DNA of 64,000 bases from positions 2,356,001 to 2,420,000 of the forward strand of contig NZ_CP038498.1 in NCBI RefSeq assembly GCF_012427845.1. Direction: 5' to 3'. Positions 49,772-58,040 of this stretch are shown here, one piece after another. A program made the position numbers and the translations under genes. Source of the stretch: Pectobacterium punjabense. Its GTDB lineage: Bacteria > Pseudomonadota > Gammaproteobacteria > Enterobacterales > Enterobacteriaceae. The notes under the pieces were generated by a model. The model was not told where the DNA came from, searched no databases, and worked only from the letters and a program-made list of their open reading frames with translations. How positions within the stretch are numbered: the first letter of the stretch is position 1; each line of letters starts with the position of its first letter.

Positions 49772-50548
49772 TCAGAATTGCACGTATTCACCATCATTTG
49801 GTACGTGCGCGATGGACTGAAGCTTTTCTTCACGCAGATAATCACGCAGTTCGACACGACTCAGGAGGCAATGATTCACCGCTTCCATATGTGTAGCGAC
49901 TATCGTCGCGTTAGGTACGATCTGATGAACGCGTTGTACATCCTCTTTTCCCATGATAATCGAACCTAAACCGGGGATAGTGGCATTACCGATATTCAGC
50001 GCCACCACATCAGGTGTGTGATGCGTCAAGGCATCAATAACATGCTGATTCCAGACGGTATCGCCTGCCAGATAAAACGTTTTCTCATGAGTATGCCGGA
50101 AAACGATGCCGCAAACTTCACCCAGCCGTTCCGCCAGTTGTGGATTGGCATAGGTTTCATCAGAACCATGTTGACCAGACGTTTTTATCAGCGTGATTCC
50201 ATCATATTCCGTCTGCTCATCCAATACACGCACCGAGGTAAAACCCGCGCGGCGTATGATACCGGCATCTTGTGTATTTTGGCTAAAGATCGGCATCGTT
50301 TTCGGGATAGCGTCAATCGCCGCATCGTCCCAATGGTCGAGGTGCGTATGTGTCACGATTACGGCATCAACATCCAGAATGGTGGCTAAAGACAAGGGAA
50401 GATCGACCAGTGGGTTTCGCAAATGATCGTTTGCTGTTCCTGGGAAACCCGGATAGGTCGACTTTGGCGCCAACATCGGGTCAATCAGAAACGTTTTCCC
50501 ACCAAATTCCAGTTGTAATGTCGCATTGCGAATCTGCGTTATCTTCAT
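49772..50548 (-). CDS. UlaG-like metallo-beta-lactamase-fold hydrolase
   Basis: 258 residues. The metal motif VIVTHTHLDHWDDAAID (~63-79) gives HxHxDH, with later ligands in TSGQHGSDE (His ~124), YLAGDTVW (Asp ~159) and ATHMEAVNH (His). The open N-terminus with LEFGGKTFLIDPML resembles UlaG and other MBL-fold phospho-/lactone hydrolases. Ribosome site AGGAGC lies eight bases ahead of the ATG. Substrate unknown. The following regulator gene in the same direction could control it. Confidence 0.87.
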   Translation of the reverse strand: MKITQIRNATLQLEFGGKTFLIDPMLAPKSTYPGFPGTANDHLRNPLVDLPLSLATILDVDAVIVTHTHLDHWDDAAIDAIPKTMPIFSQNTQDAGIIRRAGFTSVRVLDEQTEYDGITLIKTSGQHGSDETYANPQLAERLGEVCGIVFRHTHEKTFYLAGDTVWNQHVIDALTHHTPDVVALNIGNATIPGLGSIIMGKEDVQRVHQIVPNATIVATHMEAVNHCLLSRVELRDYLREEKLQSIAHVPNDGEYVQF

Positions 50549-50778
50549 CTTATTGCTCCTATATCAGGTGAACGGGTTGCGTTGGTACGCGCCAAATAGG
50601 ATCAGTATAAGAATCTGGCAGATCGCTAACAGTGGCCTGAATGACACTCTTCGATGAGTTTAGGCCAATTTGTTTCAGACACGTTGTTTATCATCGGGTG
50701 GGGCTATCCTATTGCTGTCTTCATGCACACTAGCTATCTTAACCAACGTGCTGTTTCATCACTGAAAAGGATCATCCT

Positions 50779-51009
50779 ATGCCCCATATTGATGTCAAAC
50801 ACTTCCCAAGAGACCTGTCTGAAGAAGAGAAGAAAGTCATTGCTGAAGATCTTGCGGCGGTTCTGAAGAAACACTTCGGTTCTTCTAACGATTCGCTTTC
50901 TGTCGCGTTTAACGAAGTTCAGCCAGAACGCTGGAAGGATGACGTTTACGATCCGATCATCAAACCACATTTGGATACGCTGGCAAAAAAACCGGGATAT
51001 TCGTATTAA
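50779..51009 (+). CDS. pptA: PptA, 4-oxalocrotonate tautomerase family protein
   Basis: 76 residues, like E. coli PptA/YdcE (77). Pro-2, the catalytic base after Met removal, is present (MPHIDVKHFPRDL). The helix LSEEEKKVIAEDLAAVLKKH and the GYSY end also match. The family tautomerises 2-hydroxymuconate-like or phenylpyruvate-like enols; the E. coli protein's natural substrate is unsettled. AAAGGAT ribosome site upstream. Terminator follows. Confidence 0.92.
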   Translation: MPHIDVKHFPRDLSEEEKKVIAEDLAAVLKKHFGSSNDSLSVAFNEVQPERWKDDVYDPIIKPHLDTLAKKPGYSY

Positions 51010-51023
51010 AAAATACGCAGAAA

Positions 51024-51056
51024 AAAGCCGATAACACACTGAGTATTATCGGCTTT
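51024..51056. terminator. Bidirectional terminator between pptA and ddc
   Basis: 12-bp stem AAAAGCCGATAA / TTATCGGCTTT (11 to 12 pairs) with an 11-base loop, A-rich and T-rich on either side, between convergent genes. Confidence 0.87.
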
Positions 51057-51080
51057 CATGATGCAAGATAGAGCAGGGGA

Positions 51081-52592
51081 TTACGCTGTTAGCAGTTGCT
51101 GTGCAGTGCTTTCAACCAGAGCCAGCAGGATTTTAACATCATCCAGATTGACCGTTGGGTTCAGCAACGTCAGCTTCAGGCAGGTAACGCCGTTAAACTC
51201 GGTGACCCCGACGTTGGCACGCCCTGACTCCAGCAATGCATCGCCAATGCGTTGGTTAAGCAATGCAATCGCCGCATCGTCTGCTGTCGCCAACTGCTGT
51301 GGACGATAGCGGAACAGAACACTTGCCAACTGAGGCTGCATCACTAATTCCAGCGAGGCATGTTCAGCCACATACTGTGCAACCTGCTGTGCCAGCGTAA
51401 CACCGTGATCGATGATCGCCGCGTATTGCTGTTGGCCTAACGCTTCCAGACCCATCCACAGTTTCAAGGCATCAAAACGGCGCGTCGTCTGCAATGATTT
51501 TGACACCAGATTGGGTACGCCTTGCGCTTCGTCGAACTCAGAGTTCAGGTAAGCGGCCTGATAGCGCATCAGCTCATAATGACGTGCTTCTTTTAGCAAG
51601 AATGCGCCACAGCTGATGGTCTGGAAGAACTGTTTGTGGAAATCCAACGTAATGGAATCCACTAGCTCAATGCCGTCCAGATAATCACGATACTTCTCGG
51701 ACAGCAGCAGAGCGCCGCCCCAGGCTGCATCGACGTGTACCCAAATCTGGTGTTCCGCTGCCAGTGTTGCGATCGCCCGCAGAGGGTCGATCGCGCCAGC
51801 GTCGGTCGTTCCCGCCGTCGCGACAATCGCCAGAATCTGCTCGCCGTTAGCCTTGGCCAACGCCACTTTCTCCGCTAAATCATTCAGATCCATCCGCGCG
51901 AAGCGATCGGTTTTCACCAGCGTGACACATTGATAACCCAAGCCCAGTAAAGCCATGTTCTTTTGCACCGAGAAATGGGCATTTTCAGAACAGAACACTT
52001 TAATTTTCTTCAGGTTACCAACTAATCCATCTTGCTGGATCGAGTGTCCTTGGCGTGCGAAGAAGGCATCACGTGCTAACATCAGCCCCATCAGGTTACT
52101 TTGGGTACCGCCGCTGGTGAATACGCCAGCATCGCCAGACTGATAGCCGACCTGAGTACGCAGCCATTCAATCAGTTTCATCTCAATGATGGTCGCTGAC
52201 GGGCTTTGATCCCAGGAGTCCATGCTCTGGTTGGTGGCATTAATCAAGACTTCAGCCGCCTGACTGACCACCAAACTCGGGCAGTGCAGGTGAGCAACGC
52301 ACTGTGGATGATGTACCGACAGGCTGTCTTTCAAAAAGTACTCAATCGCACGCTCGATAGCGGCCTGGTTACCCAGGCCCTGAGGATTAAAATCCAGCGT
52401 GATGCGTTCACGCAGTTCGGCAACCGTTTTTCCCTGATACATCTCAGGTTGTTGCAGCCACTGCATAACAGCTTGGCTACTTTGCGTAATCGCTTCCTGA
52501 TAGGCTTCGATACTCTGCGCAGAAGAAGCCAGAATCGGATTGATTTTTGTTTCCACTGCTTCTTTTTCCACTAATTGGGACATCGTGGTCAT
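51081..52592 (-). CDS. ddc: L-2,4-diaminobutyrate decarboxylase (Ddc)
   Basis: About 503 residues from the ATG at 52592; starts at 52601 (GTG) or 52583 (ATG) cannot be excluded because none has an ideally spaced ribosome site. PLP group II decarboxylase: HCPSLVVSQAAEVLINATNQ, TSGGTQSNLMGLMLARD, ATAGTTDAGAIDPL, VHVDAAWGGA and SITLDFHKQFFQ with the PLP lysine. It converts L-2,4-diaminobutyrate to 1,3-diaminopropane. Directly follows dat with essentially no gap. No siderophore gene is adjacent. Confidence 0.93.
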   Translation of the reverse strand: MTTMSQLVEKEAVETKINPILASSAQSIEAYQEAITQSSQAVMQWLQQPEMYQGKTVAELRERITLDFNPQGLGNQAAIERAIEYFLKDSLSVHHPQCVAHLHCPSLVVSQAAEVLINATNQSMDSWDQSPSATIIEMKLIEWLRTQVGYQSGDAGVFTSGGTQSNLMGLMLARDAFFARQGHSIQQDGLVGNLKKIKVFCSENAHFSVQKNMALLGLGYQCVTLVKTDRFARMDLNDLAEKVALAKANGEQILAIVATAGTTDAGAIDPLRAIATLAAEHQIWVHVDAAWGGALLLSEKYRDYLDGIELVDSITLDFHKQFFQTISCGAFLLKEARHYELMRYQAAYLNSEFDEAQGVPNLVSKSLQTTRRFDALKLWMGLEALGQQQYAAIIDHGVTLAQQVAQYVAEHASLELVMQPQLASVLFRYRPQQLATADDAAIALLNQRIGDALLESGRANVGVTEFNGVTCLKLTLLNPTVNLDDVKILLALVESTAQQLLTA

Positions 52593-52601
52593 TCGCTCCA
52601 C

Positions 52602-53987
52602 TCAGACTGGCTTCACGCCAGCAGAAAGCAGGGCGTTTTCAAATTTATCCAGGAAGATTTCCAATTCAGCATTGCTGATCAGCAGGGAAGGCAGCAGACG
52701 TAGAACGCAACCGTTACGGCCACCGCGCTCCAGAATCAGGCCTGATTCAAAGCATTTTTTCTGCAACAGAGCAGACAACTCACCGTCAGCCGGGTAGCAA
52801 CCCATGTGGTCCTGCGCTTCACCTGGTTTAACCATCTCAATCCCGATCATCAAGCCCAGACCGCGAATGTGACCAATCACCGGATAACGTTTTTGCAGCT
52901 CAGCCAGTTTGGCTTTCAGCCATTCACCTTGCTCAGCGACTTTGTCTGCCACCTGATTGTCTTTGAGGTGCTTAAGTGTCGTCAGGCCAGTTGCCATGGC
53001 CAGTTGATTACCACGGAAAGTACCGGTGTGATGGCCTGGAGCCCAAGCATCGAACTGCTTCTTGATACCCAGCACAGCTAATGGCAAGCCGCCACCGACC
53101 GCTTTGGACATCACGATGATATCTGGCTCAATACCCGCGTGTTCAAAGGCGAAGAATTTACCAGTACGTGCAAAACCAGCCTGAACTTCGTCGATGATCA
53201 GCAGAATACCGTGCTCCTGCGTCACTTTACGGATGCGCTGCAACCACTCGGCAGGTGCCGGGTTAACGCCGCCTTCACCCTGGACGGCTTCCAGAATGAC
53301 CGCAGCCGGTTTGCGTACGCCACTCTCAACGTCGTTGATCAGGTTTTCAAAATAGTAAGTTAATGCTTTAACGCCAGCGTCACCGCCAATACCCAGCGGG
53401 CAGCGGTACAGATGCGGATAAGGCATAAACTGGACTTCAGGCATCATGCCGTCGACTGCTTCTTTCGGTGACAGGTTACCAGTGACGGACAGCGCACCGT
53501 GCGTCATACCGTGGTAGCCACCAGAGAAGCTGATCACACCAGAACGGCCGGTGTATTTTTTTGCCAGTTTCAGTGCAGCTTCAACCGCATCGGCACCAGA
53601 AGGACCGGTAAACTGGAGGCAGTACTCTTTGCCCTGACCAGGCAATAAAGAAAGTAGATATTCGGAGAACTGATCTTTCAACGGCGTTGTCAGATCAAGT
53701 GTATGTAACGGCAAGCCGCTAGTAATGACACGTTGGATGCTTTGCAGCACGTCAGGATGGTTATGACCAAGCGCGAGCGTACCCGCACCCGCCAGACAAT
53801 CAAGATATTGATTATTCTCAACATCGGTGATCCACACGCCTTCAGCTTTCGCAATTGCCAGAGGCAATTTGCGTGGATAACTCCTCACGTTCGATTCAAA
53901 TTCAGCTTGTCTTGCCAAATAGGTTTCATTGTTTCCGTTTAATGAATTCGCACCTAAACTGTCAATACGGACTTTATCCGTCATCAT
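52602..53987 (-). CDS. dat: Diaminobutyrate-2-oxoglutarate aminotransferase (Dat)
   Basis: 461 residues, class III aminotransferase. The PLP cradle [20 protein letters not shown] (~129-148), [25 protein letters not shown] (Asp) and [13 protein letters not shown] (Lys) are all present. It transaminates aspartate semialdehyde to L-2,4-diaminobutyrate. The next gene ddc decarboxylates that product, so the pair makes 1,3-diaminopropane from the lysine/threonine precursor. Two adjacent ATG codons allow either start; AGGAGAGATATG gives a good ribosome site. Confidence 0.95.
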   Translation of the reverse strand: MMTDKVRIDSLGANSLNGNNETYLARQAEFESNVRSYPRKLPLAIAKAEGVWITDVENNQYLDCLAGAGTLALGHNHPDVLQSIQRVITSGLPLHTLDLTTPLKDQFSEYLLSLLPGQGKEYCLQFTGPSGADAVEAALKLAKKYTGRSGVISFSGGYHGMTHGALSVTGNLSPKEAVDGMMPEVQFMPYPHLYRCPLGIGGDAGVKALTYYFENLINDVESGVRKPAAVILEAVQGEGGVNPAPAEWLQRIRKVTQEHGILLIIDEVQAGFARTGKFFAFEHAGIEPDIIVMSKAVGGGLPLAVLGIKKQFDAWAPGHHTGTFRGNQLAMATGLTTLKHLKDNQVADKVAEQGEWLKAKLAELQKRYPVIGHIRGLGLMIGIEMVKPGEAQDHMGCYPADGELSALLQKKCFESGLILERGGRNGCVLRLLPSLLISNAELEIFLDKFENALLSAGVKPV

Positions 53988-54399
53988 ATCTCTCCTACAA
54001 CCGTGTGCTCACTGGCAACCACAGTTGAATAAATGAATTAAACATATAACTGCTATAAGAAAAACGCGGCCAATATAGGGTTTTTCAGTCACCGACTCAA
54101 TGATTTATTTCGTTTCGAAACTTTTATTTTTTCACATAAAAATCAACACGTTGAATGATTGATTGCTAATCATGATGCCATGGTTATCTTACATGCTTAT
54201 TAAATAAGCAAAAAAAATCCGCCAGCCGCAGGATTTTTGAGTCAAAAAGGGGGTAACAACAGGGGGAAACAGCACTTTTTAGCGAGGGAAAACAGAGAGG
54301 GAACCACAGGATAGGGGAATGTGATACTGCTTTACGTGTTGTTTTCAGTCTATATAAAGACTGATGCAGAGATTTTGGATGCCTCGACAACCGGTTCCA
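53988..54399. promoter_or_regulatory. dat upstream region and digH terminator
   Basis: 412 bases. The dat-proximal 200 bases are AT-rich with a GTTTCGAAAC palindrome (54112-54121) and are the probable dat-ddc promoter region. A terminator hairpin for leftward transcripts is at 54212-54238. A 68-codon minus-strand open frame (54184-54390) crosses the terminator and lacks support. Confidence 0.5.
54212..54238 (-). terminator. Terminator downstream of digH
   Basis: Eight-bp stem AAAAATCC / GGATTTTT around a ten-base loop; the minus strand continues with a long T run. It is about 160 bases past the digH stop. Confidence 0.75.
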
Positions 54400-55695
54400 T
54401 CAGATCGGATTCCAGCGGTTTTTAAGATAATTAACCGCTTCCTGAGTCTGTGGCTGATTAAGGTAGTTTTCTCTGAACAGAATCGTGCCATTAATATGTG
54501 GCGTAGAGTCGTTCAAATCGAGCTGCTTTTTCAGTTCTGGCACGCCCCCCTTTATCATCCAGTCTGGCTCATTCTTTGACGGCTCACCCACTTTATACAG
54601 TGCAACACCAATATAAAGGCGCGTGTTCGTAGGTTTCACCACATCCGCCCACCATTTTGCTAACACATCGTAGCGAGCAGCGTCACGTGCGAAAGGCCAA
54701 TAGAGCTGCGGAGCAATATAATCCAGCAGCCCTTGTTGCACCCACTGGCGGGTATCGGCATAGGCTTCATCATAGGCCGCAGCACCTCGTGTATCGGAAC
54801 CTGCCACATCGTGCGATCGGTTGCGCCATACACCCGCAGGGCTGACGCCGAATTCAACCTCGGGTTTCAACTGCTTGATGGTGCGCGAAACCTGCTCGAT
54901 CAGTTGTTGAGTATTGTGTCGACGCCAGTCTGCTTTTGAGCCAAATCCCTGACCATATCGTTTAAAAGTTTCGCTATCGTTAAGCGTTGAGGTCGATGAT
55001 TCAGCATAGAAGTAGTCATCAAACTGCACGCCGTCAATAGCGTAGTGCGCCACGACTTCGGCCACGATACTGGTGATCCAGCTTCGCGCTTCCGGGATTC
55101 CAGGGTCGAGCACAAAGCGATCGCCAGCCGTGCGAATCCAGTCACGATGCAACACAAACACGCTAGCCGGATTCTGCGACAGCGTGCGGTTTAGCTCAGT
55201 AACGGTTCCTGGCTTGGTGTTGACGGATACGCGATAGGGATTAAACCAGGCATGAACTTTCATGCCGCGTTTGTGCGCCTCATCCAGCATGAACTGGAGC
55301 GGATCGTAACCAGGAGCCTCACCGATATGGCCCGTCAGCATATCTGACCACGGCAATATTTTAGAGCGCCAGAGTGCGGTGCCATCAGGCTTAATCTGGA
55401 AAAATACGGTATTGATACCGAGGCTTTTCAATTTATCCAATTTGCCTTTCAGCGCCTCCTGCTGCTGAGTCATGCGGATTACAGGGCTGCTGGCATTGAC
55501 TGATGCCACTGGCGGCCAGTCAAGACGGGAAACTGTCGCCAGCCAGACTCCGCGTACCGGTTCCTGACGTTGCTGAGGTGTGGCTGGTAGTGGCTGTTTA
55601 ACGGGAGGAACAGGGGTAACAAGTGAACTCGGCGGCTTGGACGCGCAACTAACGAGTAGAAGCGCAGCAGCAATAAGTACGACTGGCTTTTTCAC
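54400..55695 (-). CDS. digH: DigH (YddW), glycosyl hydrolase of denuded peptidoglycan, lipoprotein
   Basis: 431 residues. Signal peptide with lipobox LLLVSC (Cys ~17) and a Pro-rich linker, then a TIM-barrel GHL10-type domain: RGVWLATVSRLDWPPVASVN, GINTVFFQIKPDGTALW, KVHAWFNPYRVS, DGVQFDDYFY with likely catalytic acids, and FGVSPAGVWRNRSHD. Nearly colinear with E. coli DigH, an outer-membrane lipoprotein that cleaves glycan strands lacking stem peptides, as found at the division septum. Upstream, five bases away, is the VF530-family gene in the same direction. Confidence 0.94.
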   Translation of the reverse strand: MKKPVVLIAAALLLVSCASKPPSSLVTPVPPVKQPLPATPQQRQEPVRGVWLATVSRLDWPPVASVNASSPVIRMTQQQEALKGKLDKLKSLGINTVFFQIKPDGTALWRSKILPWSDMLTGHIGEAPGYDPLQFMLDEAHKRGMKVHAWFNPYRVSVNTKPGTVTELNRTLSQNPASVFVLHRDWIRTAGDRFVLDPGIPEARSWITSIVAEVVAHYAIDGVQFDDYFYAESSTSTLNDSETFKRYGQGFGSKADWRRHNTQQLIEQVSRTIKQLKPEVEFGVSPAGVWRNRSHDVAGSDTRGAAAYDEAYADTRQWVQQGLLDYIAPQLYWPFARDAARYDVLAKWWADVVKPTNTRLYIGVALYKVGEPSKNEPDWMIKGGVPELKKQLDLNDSTPHINGTILFRENYLNQPQTQEAVNYLKNRWNPI

Positions 55696-55700
55696 GTTGG

Positions 55701-55988
55701 TTAGCTCTTATTTTTGCGACTATTAGCCCATGGGTCAACGACACTATCATCTGATTTGGCGGAAGCGACATCATCCAGAGAATCAAGATACAGTGCTTCA
55801 ACTTCGGCACGAGCCCACGGTGTCCGACGCAGAAACTTTAAACTGGATTTCACACTGGGATCGTTTTTAAAGCAATTGATATTGATCAGTTTACCCAGCT
55901 CAACCCAGCCAAAACGGTCAACCAGCGCATTGATTTGCATTTCAAGCGTTACGCCATGTAAAGGGTCTTTAGAAATATGAGCGGTCAT
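55701..55988 (-). CDS. VF530 / DUF2132 family small protein
   Basis: 95 residues. The family pattern [40 protein letters not shown] and [20 protein letters not shown] is complete. Members are small helical proteins with a fold resembling DNA-binding domains; function unproven. The C-terminal tail is charged. Its stop is five bases before the digH start, so the two are likely one operon. Confidence 0.85.
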   Translation of the reverse strand: MTAHISKDPLHGVTLEMQINALVDRFGWVELGKLININCFKNDPSVKSSLKFLRRTPWARAEVEALYLDSLDDVASAKSDDSVVDPWANSRKNKS

Positions 55989-56042
55989 GTAGTAAAAGTC
56001 CGGTAGTTTCAGATGTTGTATTCAGAATTGGGCTGTTAGCAA

Positions 56043-56050
56043 GGGAAGGG
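56043..56050 (+). promoter_or_regulatory. KOPS-type motif GGGAAGGG near dif
   Basis: Matches GGGNAGGG on the plus strand 850 bases left of dif, pointing toward it as expected for FtsK orientation. Two others on the same strand are at 3522-3529 and 37181-37188. The motif is short, so single occurrences are weak evidence. Confidence 0.45.
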
Positions 56051-56177
56051 TACAAGAAAGCAGAGCGAGCGGCAATGTTGTGCAGCCATGTGAGTATGGC
56101 GATGTTGGCTCCAATACACAGGGTTACATCAGCAAAGTGCTAATATAAGCATCCTCAGTAATCATCAAGGAAAGGTT

Positions 56178-56390
56178 ATGAGAGCCAGTATCCGGACGAA
56201 GATAGTGAGAATATGTGAAGCCAAGATTGCGGCTAAAGGAGATAATGTTGGCGTGTCATTTTATGCTTTTTTTGCCAACAAGAATGACGATCCGAAATTA
56301 CTCATGGAAGTCGCTCAATGGTGGATCATGGAGATGAAACTAGACCACTTTGAAAAAGCCAGAAAGATCATATCTCTCCTTACACGCTAG
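56178..56390 (+). CDS. Small conserved-looking protein, possibly DUF6500 family
   Basis: 70 residues beginning MRASIRTKIVRICEAKIAAK, with an AAAGG ribosome site seven bases before the ATG. The composition (GVSFYAFFANKNDDPKLLME, DHFEKARKIISL) looks like a genuine compact helical protein and resembles what I remember of the DUF6500 family, but this is not certain. No signal peptide or catalytic motif seen. It lies 500 bases left of dif, where accessory genes often accumulate. Confidence 0.6.
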   Translation: MRASIRTKIVRICEAKIAAKGDNVGVSFYAFFANKNDDPKLLMEVAQWWIMEMKLDHFEKARKIISLLTR

Positions 56391-56447
56391 ACAATAATAA
56401 ATAAGGGATTTACCCCAGCCTGCATCAAGCAAGAGCAGGGGTATCCT

Positions 56448-56780
56448 TTGAGTCAGCGCCAGCTAGAAGCGCTGCCTTTTGTCGCAGATAGAGGGTTTCA
56501 TCCGATTAAGCCGGATTCCGGCGTGAGTCAGTTTTCCTTGATTAGTTGGCGTAAAGCGGGAGCGTCGAGGCATTTTTCTCATGAAATCGAAAACGGCAAA
56601 CAAGCACTGGCAGTGATGTATCAATGCAGTTATCCGCAGCCTTTGGGCTCGGTACCTTACGTGCCGACACTGCGCAAAGCCGCGGATGTTCAGCGATGCA
56701 TGCTGGATAAAGACTTCGAGCCGAAGAACAAACTTAATCTAGTCTGTCGCAATTACCCGCAAGTCACGGACTGCCAATGA
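56448..56780 (+). CDS. Hypothetical protein or gene fragment beside dif
   Basis: 110 codons from a TTG start, in the same frame as the preceding 70-residue gene and open back to its TAG, with a fair AGGGG nearby. The sequence is not low-complexity (ISWRKAGASRHFSHEIENGK, YPQPLGSVPYVPTLRKAADV) and has four Cys, three of them in its last third. No ATG start is available, which, with its position next to dif, suggests the 3' fragment of a larger gene. I do not recognise it. Confidence 0.4.
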   Translation: MSQRQLEALPFVADRGFHPIKPDSGVSQFSLISWRKAGASRHFSHEIENGKQALAVMYQCSYPQPLGSVPYVPTLRKAADVQRCMLDKDFEPKNKLNLVCRNYPQVTDCQ

Positions 56781-56896
56781 TATGAAGTAAATGCGCTTTG
56801 GAGCTAATAGTAGAAAAGGGGCGGTATCAAAAGTTTCAACGCATTGTTTTCTCGAGAAGCTAGGTTGTAGCGTGAAGTTAAGAAGTCTCAGAGTTA

Positions 56897-56924
56897 ATTT
56901 AACATAATATACATTATGCGAACC
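56897..56924 (-). other. dif: dif, XerCD chromosome dimer resolution site
   Basis: On the minus strand: XerC arm GGTTCGCATAA, central TGTATA, XerD arm TTATGTTAAAT. This equals E. coli dif at 27 of 28 positions (the fourth base of the XerC arm, T for G). It lies 19 kb right of the tus Ter site. XerC and XerD resolve chromosome dimers here under FtsK control. Confidence 0.95.
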
Positions 56925-57084
56925 TAAAGACGTGCTCGCAGGAACTGGCCGTTCCGCTGAGCAAATCCCCACATCCGTAAAACACTTTTTCTGGCATCAG
57001 TTATCATCCCTGCGGCTGACAATCCGATAACAATAGATTTTCCCACTCGGGCCAGCAAACGGCTGCAATTTCCTATGCCGTAAC

Positions 57085-57104
57085 ATTAGGCAATTTTGCC
57101 TAAT
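57085..57104. repeat. Perfect hairpin in the dif-adjacent segment
   Basis: ATTAGGCAATTTTGCCTAAT: nine-bp arms around TT. Neighbouring 57137-57166 forms another stem, GCCAACATC / GATGTTGGC. Confidence 0.75.
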
Positions 57105-57187
57105 TGCCTGTGAAACTATGACCAATGCTATCGGCAGCCAACATCCTGACATCGCATGATGTTGGCATAACTGCTTAACGGGTCGTA

Positions 57188-57237
57188 TTATGCGAACCAA
57201 TGGATAAACAGGCGGGAACTGGCCGTTCCGCTGAGCA
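57188..57237. repeat. Second XerC half-site plus hairpin module
   Basis: TTATGCGAACC (57188-57198), then 16 unrelated bases, then GGAACTGGCCGTTCC and CGCTGAGCA (57215-57237). The same arrangement with the same 16-base spacing begins inside dif at 56914. The bases to its left do not form a good XerD arm. Confidence 0.85.
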
Positions 57238-57241
57238 TTTG

Positions 57242-57577
57242 CTAAGAAAAGAAAAACCAGGCTGTCTTAATAAGATCCTGTTCTACCTCAAAAGCGGCAA
57301 TGCTTTCTATTGGTTCAACTGAAAGCCCATGAATTAACTCATGGTCAAATACTTTATTACCTAATACGGTACGTGACACCAGCTCAGCCCTCAGTTCTGG
57401 GTTATTGAATCGGTTATTCACGTAAAACTCTCTCAGCGCCTCTTTTCCTTCCATTGACGGTGTTTCTGACGGCATGCGGTACGCTTTGAAGTCCGACGAA
57501 AAACATACCATGAAAGCATCTATATCATGTTCGTTATAAGCCTTAAACTGTGCTGCTACGACTAACTCTGGTGACAT
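57242..57577 (-). CDS. NTF2/SnoaL-like protein
   Basis: 111 residues. The start MSPELVVAAQFKAYNEHDID and FMVCFSSDFKAYRMPSETPS, followed by MEGKEALREFYVNNRFNNPE, are typical of the SnoaL-like/steroid isomerase branch of the NTF2 fold, a small cone-shaped binding or isomerase domain. No signal peptide. The stop codon is only five bases from the repeated module right of dif. Ribosome site GGAGAGAAGT precedes the ATG. Substrate unknown. Confidence 0.78.
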   Translation of the reverse strand: MSPELVVAAQFKAYNEHDIDAFMVCFSSDFKAYRMPSETPSMEGKEALREFYVNNRFNNPELRAELVSRTVLGNKVFDHELIHGLSVEPIESIAAFEVEQDLIKTAWFFFS

Positions 57578-57707
57578 TACTTCTCTCCATTATGCGTTTA
57601 TATTCATCATGCTACTTCAAGTTAAAGACACGCGGTATGATTTATCTGGGACTCTGTTCGTTTTCCTCTACAATGTATTTTCCAACCCGCTTATCAGGTC
57701 AATTCCC

Positions 57708-57974
57708 ATGCCTAGACTGACTCAGAAAGACATGACAGAAAGCGAACAACGCCAGCTTAAGACGTTACTCGATCAGGCGAGAAAAAAACAGGGTCGTCCG
57801 TTAACCAACTCTGAAGGTAATCATATTAAAGACGATTATATCGATAAGCTGATGAAGGAACGTGAGGCCGTGGCAAAACAAGCCAGAGCAGAGAAGAAGA
57901 AAAATAAATTTAAACCTGATTCATCCACAACTTACGAATGGTCCGCGAATACAAATTTACGCGGCCGCCGCTAG
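57708..57974 (+). CDS. yjbD: YjbD, DUF3811 family protein
   Basis: 88 residues from the ATG at 57708. An upstream in-frame ATG at 57609 adds a hydrophobic leader absent from the family. Sequence MPRLTQKDMTESEQRQLKTL, GRPLTNSEGNHIKDDYIDKL and the end WSANTNLRGRR follow E. coli YjbD. Very basic, helical, with a coiled-coil tendency; function unknown. In E. coli it lies far from the terminus, so its place here is a rearrangement relative to E. coli. Confidence 0.88.
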   Translation: MPRLTQKDMTESEQRQLKTLLDQARKKQGRPLTNSEGNHIKDDYIDKLMKEREAVAKQARAEKKKNKFKPDSSTTYEWSANTNLRGRR

Positions 57975-57999
57975 CCACGCTGTAACACTAGACGAGTTA

Positions 58000-58040
58000 C
58001 CCGGCAACCTCAGGGTCGCCGGGCGATCGTATTTCTTTTT
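58000..58040. terminator. Terminator between yjbD and chemoreceptor gene
   Basis: Stem CCCGGC / GCCGGG (12-base loop) followed after eight bases by a T-rich tract; between convergent genes. Confidence 0.65.

Larger units (their letters stand above)
56781..57241. other. dif region with duplicated half-site and hairpins
   Basis: 460 bases without a supportable gene. It holds dif (56897-56924), a hairpin module GGAACTGGCCGTTCC (56941-56955) repeated at 57215-57229, a second XerC-like half-site (57188-57198), a 20-bp palindrome-like hairpin (57085-57104) and a 9-bp stem at 57137/57166. A 67-codon minus-strand open frame (56997-57200) is Arg/Cys-rich and not credible. Confidence 0.7.

Noticed and set aside
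50654..50866. 70-codon plus-strand open frame overlapping pptA
   Set aside because: It overlaps the well-supported pptA gene in another frame and includes its promoter region.
54145..54175. ATGATT...AATCAT dyad upstream of dat, considered as a Fur box
   Set aside because: Apart from AATCAT only about three of the ten left-hand positions fit the 19-bp consensus.
54184..54390. 68-codon minus-strand open frame downstream of digH
   Set aside because: It crosses a good terminator hairpin and has no ribosome site or recognisable similarity.
56997..57200. 67-codon minus-strand open frame right of dif
   Set aside because: It covers two hairpins and the repeated half-site and has unlikely composition; judged noncoding.
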